Assembly (NCBI GenBank): GCA_003553505.1
Contig: PWEN01000050.1
Location: forward strand, 1 to 34,108
Reading direction: 5' to 3'
Length of the DNA: 34,108 nt
Source: Candidatus Nealsoniibacteriota bacterium
GTDB lineage: Bacteria > Patescibacteriota > Minisyncoccia > Minisyncoccales > PWPS01
Of this stretch, positions 28,873 to 34,108 are shown one piece after another. Each line of letters begins with the position of its first letter. Position 1 is the stretch's first letter. The notes under the pieces are model-generated. The model saw nothing but the letters and a program-made list of their open reading frames with translations. It made no database searches and was not told where the DNA came from. The translations under genes were made by a program, and so were the position numbers.

Positions 28873-29298
28873 ATGTCACTAATTCCATGGAAGCCATTTC
28901 AAGATGCCGACAAGTTCTTTGATGGTGATGAGGACTTCTTCTTTCCTGTTTTTCCAAAGAAGAAAACGGAGCCTGATATGGATATATACGAGACCGAGAA
29001 AGAGGTTGTGGCAGATGTAAACATCCCTAATGTTGACCCTGAAACGATAGAAGTCTCTGTTCAGGATAACGTACTTCATGTTTCTGGAGGGAAAGAAGAA
29101 AAAAAGGAAGAGAAAGACAAGGGTTACTGGAAGCGTGAGATTAGAAGCGGATCGTTTAGTCGTGCGGTAAGGGTTCCTTCTCCAGTTGAAGGCGATAAAG
29201 CAGAAGCGGTTTATGAGAACGGCATCTTAAAGGTAACCATACCCAAGAAAAAAGAGTTGGAAGAAGGAGAAGGGAAAGTGAAGGTGAAGATTAAGTAA
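28873..29298 (+). CDS. Small heat-shock protein, Hsp20 family
   Basis: The 141-aa ATP-independent chaperone holds unfolding proteins. The alpha-crystallin domain spans about residues 35-130: M-D-I-Y-E-T-E-K-E-V-V, V-N-I-P-N-V-D-P-E-T-I-E-V-S-V, L-H-V-S-G, then A-V-Y-E-N-G-I-L-K-V-T-I-P-K, the typical end of the domain. The C-terminal tail is charged and lacks a clear IxI oligomerisation motif apart from V-K-V-K-I-K. It has its own promoter and leader motif copy C, and no SD. Confidence 0.92.
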   Translation: MSLIPWKPFQDADKFFDGDEDFFFPVFPKKKTEPDMDIYETEKEVVADVNIPNVDPETIEVSVQDNVLHVSGGKEEKKEEKDKGYWKREIRSGSFSRAVRVPSPVEGDKAEAVYENGILKVTIPKKKELEEGEGKVKVKIK

Positions 29299-29301
29299 TT
29301 G

Positions 29302-29330
29302 GCCCTTCTAAAGGAAGGGTCTTCCTCACT
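29302..29330 (+). terminator. Weak terminator after hsp20
   Basis: A 6-bp stem CCCTTC / GAAGGG with a 5-nt loop is followed by a pyrimidine-rich run (TCTTCCTCACTTTTC). It is imperfect, so read-through into acyP is likely. Confidence 0.5.
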
Positions 29331-29353
29331 TTTCTTTTTCTTTTTTGCAGATT

Positions 29354-29632
29354 ATGAAAAAAAGAGTACGAATGAACATACATGGTCGGGTTCAAGGGGT
29401 CTTCTTTCGTGATAGCACAAAAAGAAGAGCCAAGAAGGAAGGGGTTTTTGGTTATGTAAGGAACTTGGATAACGGAAGCGTGGAAGTTGTTGCAGAAGGG
29501 GAGGAGGAGAATCTAGAAGAACTTATGGAGTGGTGTAAAAAAGGACCATTTCTCGCAAAAGTCTCAAAAGTAGAGGCCGAGTGGGAAGATTATAAAGGTG
29601 AGTTTAATAGTTTCAAAATAGAGTATGCATAA
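29354..29632 (+). CDS. acyP: Acylphosphatase
   Basis: This small enzyme hydrolyses acyl phosphates such as carbamoyl phosphate and 1,3-bisphosphoglycerate. The signature G-R-V-Q-G-V-F-F-R is present, with the catalytic Arg at 19 and the catalytic Asn at 37 (G-Y-V-R-N-L-D-N-G-S-V-E-V). ATG 29354 gives 92 aa, the family's usual length. The track start at 29345 adds three residues and cannot be excluded. It probably shares the hsp20 transcript by read-through. The next tiny ORF overlaps its stop. Confidence 0.93.
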   Translation: MKKRVRMNIHGRVQGVFFRDSTKRRAKKEGVFGYVRNLDNGSVEVVAEGEEENLEELMEWCKKGPFLAKVSKVEAEWEDYKGEFNSFKIEYA

Positions 29633-29705
29633 ATTAGATATAATCGCTGCTTTTTTTGCTTTTTTTATTGCCCTAATGGTTGTAGTAGGCAAGTTTTCTC
29701 TTTGA
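29625..29705 (+). CDS. Possible 26-aa single-TM microprotein
   Basis: The ORF starts in the last codons of acyP (ATGCATAA overlap) and encodes MHKLDIIAAFF, then a hydrophobic stretch, ending V-V-V-G-K-F-S-L before TGA. Almost the whole peptide is one membrane helix. It ends just before the bidirectional terminator, so it would be the last gene on the transcript. Overlap and composition favour a real gene, but 26 codons can arise by chance in T-rich DNA. Confidence 0.35.
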   Translation: MHKLDIIAAFFAFFIALMVVVGKFSL

Positions 29706-29723
29706 CGGAAAATTGAAATAAAC

Positions 29724-29754
29724 AAAAAACCCTCACGCTTTGCGAGGGTTTTTT
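29724..29754. terminator. Bidirectional terminator between acyP and the acidic protein gene
   Basis: AAAAAACCCTC / GAGGGTTTTTT forms an 11-bp stem with A-tract and T-tract on both sides, so it works for both convergent transcripts. Confidence 0.88.
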
Positions 29755-29771
29755 ATTTTAAAGAAGAGTGA

Positions 29772-30062
29772 TTACCATTCTTCACCTTCTTCCTCGTCGA
29801 TGTCTACATCAAGATCCTCGTCGAGATCGAGATCCTCATCATCGAGGTCCTCATCATCGAGGTCCTCATCATCGAGGTCCTCTTCTTCGTCTTCCTCTTC
29901 TTCATCTTTCATAGAGACGATCTCGTCGTCTCCTTCTTCGTCTTCCTCTTCTTCATCTTTTATTCCGACGATATCTTCTTCTTCGTTCTCCTCTTCTTCG
30001 CCCTCATCAAGTGCACCAAGGACGTCTCTTCTGAGGAGCTCTTCGTGGTCTAAAATGAACAT
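29772..30062 (-). CDS. Very acidic repeat protein
   Basis: The track starts at 30116, but ATG 30062 has the SD sequence AGGAG 8 nt upstream and gives MFILDHEELLRRDVLGAL, a plausible helical head of about 18 residues. The other roughly 75 residues are nearly all Asp and Glu, with D-D-E-D-L units and two copies of a K-D-E-E-E-E-D-E-E block, ending E-G-E-E-W. No catalytic motif is visible. Extreme acidity suggests a disordered protein that binds a basic partner, mimics DNA or binds divalent cations; this is speculation. The plus-strand Ser-rich ORF over the same DNA is a shadow. The gene has its own near-consensus promoter and terminator. Confidence 0.75.
   Translation of the reverse strand: MFILDHEELLRRDVLGALDEGEEEENEEEDIVGIKDEEEEDEEGDDEIVSMKDEEEEDEEEDLDDEDLDDEDLDDEDLDLDEDLDVDIDEEEGEEW
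29829..29888. repeat. 15-bp tandem repeats inside the acidic protein gene
   Basis: About four units of GAGGTCCTCATCATC, two exact, the first with one change and the last diverged. Each encodes D-D-E-D-L on the minus strand. Copy number probably varies between strains and may be misassembled. Confidence 0.85.
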
Positions 30063-30152
30063 ATTTTTTTCTCCTACTTTGTTTCGCAAAGAAGGAGAGG
30101 TTAATTCACTTAACACCCTTACAAAGGTGTGTCGACCTTTTGCATAGCACCC

Positions 30153-30180
30153 ATTATAATCAGATACAGATTATTGTCAA
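30153..30180 (-). promoter_or_regulatory. Promoter for the acidic protein gene
   Basis: Read on the minus strand: perfect TTGACA, 16-nt spacer, perfect TATAAT. The -10 is nearly palindromic (ATTATAAT), so a weak plus-strand promoter for the membrane-protein/Clp pair (TCGACC, 17 nt, TATAAT at 30155-30160) may share it. The minus-strand leader is about 80 nt and begins with AAAAGGTCGAC, a partial match to the recurring leader motif. Confidence 0.78.
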
Positions 30181-30208
30181 TGGTATCTCTTTGTATTATA
30201 ATCAAATA

Positions 30209-30598
30209 ATGTTGCAAATTGCAGAAAAAAGAAACCTGTTCCTTTCTTGGATAAAGTGGCGTTATCTGATACAGCTAAAGGAGATACTTGTAAAGTGGAG
30301 GAACGTGGTATTTTTTATCTTTAATTATTTTTCCCTTTTTCTTCTTTTGCGAACCTATCTCTCTCCTTGGAGAAGGTATAGGTGGTCCTATGGAAGAGGG
30401 TTTGACTTGGGAAGATATGCAGAAGCGGCGCTTGCTAATACTTTTTCACGCTTAATAGGAGCATTTGTACGTACGTTTGTTATTGTTGCTTGTATTTTTT
30501 GTGCCATCTTTGTTTTTATTTGCGGTTTATTCATTGTTCTGTTTTGGATCTTGATTCCTTTTTTGATAATAGCCCTTCTATGTTTAACTTTAAGCTAA
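30209..30598 (+). CDS. Small membrane protein upstream of a membrane Clp ATPase
   Basis: The start at ATG 30209 is preferred to the track's 30140, which precedes the likely transcription start. The 129-aa product has a basic, amphipathic head (MLQIAEKRNLFLSWIKWRYL). A first membrane segment follows (VVFFIFNYFSLFLLLRTYL), then a Trp/Arg-rich loop (SPWRRYRWSYGRGFDLGRY). The last 50 residues are a long, strongly hydrophobic double segment. I recognise no family by name. It overlaps the next gene by 19 nt, and both proteins carry membrane anchors, so they probably form a complex. Confidence 0.65.
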   Translation: MLQIAEKRNLFLSWIKWRYLIQLKEILVKWRNVVFFIFNYFSLFLLLRTYLSPWRRYRWSYGRGFDLGRYAEAALANTFSRLIGAFVRTFVIVACIFCAIFVFICGLFIVLFWILIPFLIIALLCLTLS

Positions 30599-33081
30599 AG
30601 AAGGCGGCCATTTACCGCGCTGTACTATTAAGGAAGATTCCTCCTTTTCTTCTTTCTGGCTTTTTTAGAGATATTTTCCTTCTTGTTTCCTTTGCTTCTC
30701 TTTCTCTTTTTATTTTTAGAGACAGGGTTGGTTTGGAGTATGAGTATTTTCTGGAAACGAGCATTGTGCTCTTTGCCATATCCTTGATATTTTTTGAAGC
30801 AGGTGCTTTTTTTGCAAAATATCTCTCTGTTCCTCCTCTTTTTATGACACTACAAGAAGCATTGAAGAAAGAGGATGTAAATATTGCTGAGTTTCTTGAC
30901 TTTCCTGCGGCTTGTGCTGTCAGCAAGGCATATTCCATGGGAGGAGTGGACTCTTACCTTGTTCTTTATTTTATAATAAAAGATAGTGACCTCGATTTTG
31001 TATTAACACGTGCCCTTATAGACAAGAGAGAAGTTTTGCGTGATCTTTCTGAGACCTTCAAGAAAAGAGGAAAAATAAGCGACAGATCATTCTCTCCCTG
31101 CTTTAAGAAAACAATGGAGGGAGCGCTGCGGATTGCTGCAAAAAGAGGCAAGGAGAGAATAACGAAAGGAGATATACTTGCTTCTCTTTGTGAGAACAAC
31201 AACTATATGCGGGAGGTTTTGTATCGCGTGAATATGAAAACAACCGATATCATCGATACTGTTTCTTGGCAAGAAGAGATCTTAAAAGAAGAAGAGTCTT
31301 TTTCACGTAAGAGTCTCGCAAAAAAGGGTAGTCTAGCAAGAGAGTGGACGTGTGGATATACAGTTCTTTTGGATAACTTTTCTGTGGACCTAACAGAGAG
31401 CCTGAGAGATGCCGGTTTTCCAAAAACGGTAGGCCACAAGAAGGAGGTAGAGTCGGTGGAAAGAGTTCTTTCACGGAAAGAGACAAATAGTGTTGTGCTG
31501 ACCGGAGAGCCGGGCACGGGAAGGAAAAGCATAATATATGAGCTTGCAAGAAAAAGCTTTTTTGGAGAGTGTTTGCCGGAGGTAAACTATATGCGCATCG
31601 TTAAACTGGATATTACCTCTGTCATTGCAAGCTCGGAGGGAGTCGAGGAGACAGAGATGGTTATCAACAACATATTTAGCGAAGCGACAAATGCAGGAAA
31701 TGTTATTCTTGTAATAGAAGAGATGCACAACTTTGTTGCTGGCGAGAAAAAGCCGGGGGCGGTAAATATATCGGCACTACTCGAGCCTTATCTTCATCAT
31801 CCTTCTTTTCGACTCATAGGCGTAACCAGTTTTCTTGGGTTCCGTAAACAAGTGGAAGACAATCCTTCTCTTCTTTCTCTTATGGAGAAAGTCGAAGTGA
31901 GTGAAATATCAAAGAAGGAAACTCTTAGACTATTGGAGATGATGATTCCTTATCTCGAGAGGAAGTATAAGAAGTTTATATCTTTTGGAGCATTAAAAAA
32001 GATAATAAACCTATCGGATCGTTATATGCCAAATGATCCCTTTCCGGAAAAAGCGATGGACATACTGGAAGAAGCAGCGGTTCACGTAAGTCAAAAAAAA
32101 GAGTCCTTTCTTCTTCCACATCATGTGGCGGATATAATATCCGAAAAAACAGAGATTCCTGTGGGGGAGATAGACAAAGAAGAAAAAGAAACCCTTCTCC
32201 ACCTGGAAGAGTTGATGCATGAGAGGATAGTTAATCAGGACATGGCTGTAAAGGAAGTTTCTTCGTCTTTACGTAGATCGAGAACGGGAGTCACAACCAG
32301 AAAGGGACTCATGGGGAGCTTCCTTTTTCTTGGTCCCACGGGAGTAGGGAAGACGGAAACGGCAAAGGCGATAGCGGACATATACTTTAAATCGCAGAAA
32401 AGAATGATACGCATAGATATGTCCGAGTTTCAAGAGATATCAGACGTCTCAAGATTAATAGGATCTGAAAGACAAGAGGGAGTTTTATCTTCCAAAGTAA
32501 GAGAGAATCCCTTTTCTCTCATTTTACTAGACGAGATAGAGAAATCTCATCCCGATATATTGAATATATTTTTGCAGATACTGGATGAGGGGCATCTTAC
32601 AGACGGAGCTGGAAGGAAGGTGGATTTCAAGAGTACTATGATAATAGCTACCAGCAACGCGGGATACCAGATCATTATTGATTCTATGGAGAAAGGAGAG
32701 GACTGGGGAGAGTTAAAGAAAAAGATTCTCGGGCGTTTGTTTCAGGAGTCCGTGTTTCGTCCGGAGTTTGTTAATCGTTTCGATGGAGTAGTATTGTTTG
32801 AGCCGCTCAGCAAAGAGCATCTTGTTTCTATATCCGGCATGCAACTTGAAAGGGTTGCGGAAGACTTGAAAGAAAAAGACATAGAATTTATAATATCGGA
32901 AGATTTAAAAAGGTCGATAGTTGAAATGAGTTACGACCCCTTATTTGGAGCAAGAGAGATGCAGCGTATAGTGCAAGACAAAGTTGGAAACACTATCTCT
33001 TCTGCCATATTAAGAGAGGAGATAAAGAGAGGGGATCGTTTCACGATAAATATGGATGATTTTTCCATTATTAAACATTAA
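30580..33081 (+). CDS. Membrane-anchored Clp/Hsp100-type ATPase with inactive D1
   Basis: ATG 30580 (MFNFKLKKAAIY) is preferred to the track start 30490; the product is 833 aa. Two membrane segments lie at about 30-46 and 60-80. A helical region (about 85-270) replaces the usual Clp_N. D1 (about 285-450) is degenerate: Walker A is G-E-P-G-T-G-R-K-S with Arg for Lys, Walker B is V-I-E-E, and the arginine-finger region reads S-L-M-E-K-V. D2 is intact: G-P-T-G-V-G-K-T, L-L-D-E-I-E-K-S-H, A-T-S-N-A-G, F-R-P-E-F-V-N-R-F, G-A-R-E-M-Q-R. I see no IGF/IGL-type ClpP-binding loop after the T-S-N-A-G sensor, and no clpP is present. A membrane-protein remodelling ATPase driven by D2 alone is the inferred role. 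Confidence 0.85.
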   Translation: MFNFKLKKAAIYRAVLLRKIPPFLLSGFFRDIFLLVSFASLSLFIFRDRVGLEYEYFLETSIVLFAISLIFFEAGAFFAKYLSVPPLFMTLQEALKKEDVNIAEFLDFPAACAVSKAYSMGGVDSYLVLYFIIKDSDLDFVLTRALIDKREVLRDLSETFKKRGKISDRSFSPCFKKTMEGALRIAAKRGKERITKGDILASLCENNNYMREVLYRVNMKTTDIIDTVSWQEEILKEEESFSRKSLAKKGSLAREWTCGYTVLLDNFSVDLTESLRDAGFPKTVGHKKEVESVERVLSRKETNSVVLTGEPGTGRKSIIYELARKSFFGECLPEVNYMRIVKLDITSVIASSEGVEETEMVINNIFSEATNAGNVILVIEEMHNFVAGEKKPGAVNISALLEPYLHHPSFRLIGVTSFLGFRKQVEDNPSLLSLMEKVEVSEISKKETLRLLEMMIPYLERKYKKFISFGALKKIINLSDRYMPNDPFPEKAMDILEEAAVHVSQKKESFLLPHHVADIISEKTEIPVGEIDKEEKETLLHLEELMHERIVNQDMAVKEVSSSLRRSRTGVTTRKGLMGSFLFLGPTGVGKTETAKAIADIYFKSQKRMIRIDMSEFQEISDVSRLIGSERQEGVLSSKVRENPFSLILLDEIEKSHPDILNIFLQILDEGHLTDGAGRKVDFKSTMIIATSNAGYQIIIDSMEKGEDWGELKKKILGRLFQESVFRPEFVNRFDGVVLFEPLSKEHLVSISGMQLERVAEDLKEKDIEFIISEDLKRSIVEMSYDPLFGAREMQRIVQDKVGNTISSAILREEIKRGDRFTINMDDFSIIKH

Positions 33082-33093
33082 TTAAGTTAATTT

Positions 33094-34068
33094 ATGACAA
33101 AAGGACATTTAGTTGCTGTTATTGTTCTCGTTGTTGTTCTTGTGGGAGGGGGTGTGTTCTATACAATGCAAGAAAGAACACCCTCTGATCCTGAAGAAGC
33201 GATAGAGAGAATGGTGAGCAACATGAACGACGTTCATTCCTTTGCCGCAGAAATGAACATGGACATGGAGTTAAGAGATGAGCGTGAGGAGTTCGATATT
33301 TCTCTTTTCATGGACATGAAAACTTCCACCAAAAGAGACAAAGAATCCTTTGAGGGTGACATAGATATCGATGCTTTCGTTGAAGGAGAGCAGTTCGATA
33401 TGGGGTTGGCAGCGAAGGTGGTTGACGAAAAAGCTTACTTCAAAGTGACATCTCTCCCTCAGATTGTGGTTGATGATATTGGTCCTATGGCAAGAGGATT
33501 TGAGAATATCTGGATAGGAATTGATATATCAGAAATGGAGGAAGAGATGGACGATGTTGATATTGACGAGGAGAAACTTCGTGAGGCGGTGATGTCTGTG
33601 TTTGATGACAAAGACCTCTACACTGCCACTGAGGTTGACGAGAGCTCTGACTGGGTAGAGTACAGTGTTTCCTTTGATGAGGATGTTCTCATCGAAACGT
33701 TAAAGGATTTAGTGTCTGTTTTGGCGGAAATCCCTGAAACGGGAATAAGAAGCGGTGACATTGACTTCGATGAGTTGCGCGTTGTTTTTGACATGATGGA
33801 GGAGGACTTAGAGGTTAACCTAAAGATAGGAAAGAGAGACGGTTATCTTTATGGCGTTTCTTTTGAGAACTCCCTTCACGAACCCGGAGGAGATGGAGTG
33901 ATGCATTTTTCCTTCGACATCTCTATGTCTGACTTCAATGAAGACTTTGAGATAGAGGCTCCGGAGGAATATCAAGATCTCATGGAGATGTTTGGACCTA
34001 TGATGATGCCTCAAGACCCAATGACTCCTGGGGAAGTAGACGAGGATATGATGGAACAGATGTTCTAA
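33094..34068 (+). CDS. Membrane-anchored LolA/LppX-like secreted protein
   Basis: The 324-aa product has an N-terminal anchor (about 5-24, HLVAVIVLVVVLVGGGVFYT) without a lipobox Cys. A large acidic extracytoplasmic domain follows, with alternating strands such as F-D-I-S-L-F-M-D-M-K and V-E-Y-S-V-S-F-D-E-D-V. The pattern suggests a LolA/LppX-like half-barrel that binds hydrophobic ligands, as in many small Gram-positive-type lipoproteins, but no motif proves it. The C-terminus is Met- and Pro-rich (M-F-G-P-M-M-M-P-Q-D-P-M). It follows the Clp ATPase by 12 nt and could be its partner or substrate. Confidence 0.55.
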   Translation: MTKGHLVAVIVLVVVLVGGGVFYTMQERTPSDPEEAIERMVSNMNDVHSFAAEMNMDMELRDEREEFDISLFMDMKTSTKRDKESFEGDIDIDAFVEGEQFDMGLAAKVVDEKAYFKVTSLPQIVVDDIGPMARGFENIWIGIDISEMEEEMDDVDIDEEKLREAVMSVFDDKDLYTATEVDESSDWVEYSVSFDEDVLIETLKDLVSVLAEIPETGIRSGDIDFDELRVVFDMMEEDLEVNLKIGKRDGYLYGVSFENSLHEPGGDGVMHFSFDISMSDFNEDFEIEAPEEYQDLMEMFGPMMMPQDPMTPGEVDEDMMEQMF

Positions 34069-34083
34069 AGCATTAAAGCGAGA

Positions 34084-34108
34084 ACCTCCTTTTTTGAAAA
34101 AAGGAGGT
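34084..34108 (+). terminator. Terminator hairpin at the window edge
   Basis: ACCTCCTTTTT / AAAAAGGAGGT forms a long stem with a tiny loop after the last gene. The expected U-tract lies beyond the window. Confidence 0.7.

Noticed and set aside
29740-30147. Plus-strand Ser-rich ORF of 135 aa
   Set aside because: It is the antisense of the Asp/Glu codons of the minus-strand acidic gene, which has a proper promoter, SD and terminator.
1-34108. CRISPR arrays, phage genes, restriction or toxin-antitoxin systems
   Set aside because: No regularly spaced repeats and no cas, capsid, terminase, methylase or recognisable toxin sequence was seen. Among the repeats noted, the coding tandem repeats in the acidic gene and the single 46-bp pair are not CRISPR-like.

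Overview
The window looks like a piece of a small, AT-rich bacterial genome of the Candidate Phyla Radiation (Patescibacteria), most likely a Parcubacteria-type lineage. This is inferred from four things: compact overlapping genes with short products, several conserved proteins that I associate with that group, four tRNA genes without an encoded CCA end, and AT-rich leaders that mostly lack a Shine-Dalgarno (SD) sequence. No 16S rRNA or other decisive marker is present, so the assignment is tentative.

Layout. The window opens with the last codons of a transposase (3-113). Next come small accessory genes (189-3672): a DUF4352 protein, a YfcE-like phosphoesterase, a DUF3850/ASCH protein, CutA, a putative zincin-like protein with HDxxH instead of HExxH, and a conserved protein of unknown function. 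From 3.7 to 8.1 kb lie a PurM-like protein, a two-membrane-segment protein broken by a -1 frameshift, an HD/CYTH pair, and diaminopimelate dehydrogenase (Ddh). Three of these (PurM-like, frameshifted, Ddh) have strong SD sequences and clear promoters, unlike their neighbours. KhpA has its own promoter and terminator. It is followed by a tightly overlapping operon trmD - Ca2+-type P-ATPase - uvrB - uvrA - uvrC - MBL hydrolase, in which uvrA carries an in-frame amber codon. Then come tRNA-Tyr, tRNA-Thr, rpmG (bL33) and tRNA-Trp.

Downstream of tRNA-Trp, where secE-nusG often follows, there is an AT-rich accessory stretch (Asp/Glu racemase, GNAT, short pyrophosphatase-like protein, a charged hypothetical). 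Its first part is bounded by a 46-bp exact direct repeat that starts inside the tRNA-Trp 3' end. A ClpB/ClpC gene with a large internal in-frame deletion and a DedA gene follow. An overlapping four-gene envelope operon comes next: a DUF1460 amidase-like pseudoenzyme, a peptide deformylase fused to four membrane segments, MltG, and a DJ-1 protein. rplJ-rplL follows with an L10 leader RNA. The last part holds a degenerate PPM-like/TM/propeller protein (minus strand), tRNA-Val, Hsp20, acylphosphatase, an acidic repeat protein (minus strand), and a membrane protein followed by a membrane-anchored Clp ATPase with a dead first ATPase domain. It ends with a membrane-anchored, lipoprotein-like secreted protein.

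Main oddities. Three genes look broken (uvrA amber, 5.2-5.7 kb frameshift, clp deletion), so read-level checking matters. Gene architectures that look genuinely unusual are the membrane-embedded deformylase, the catalytically dead DUF1460 protein, and the TM-anchored Clp with an inactive D1. A 15-nt motif, AAAGGTCGATTAAAA, recurs 30-31 nt upstream of unrelated start codons and has no obvious explanation.
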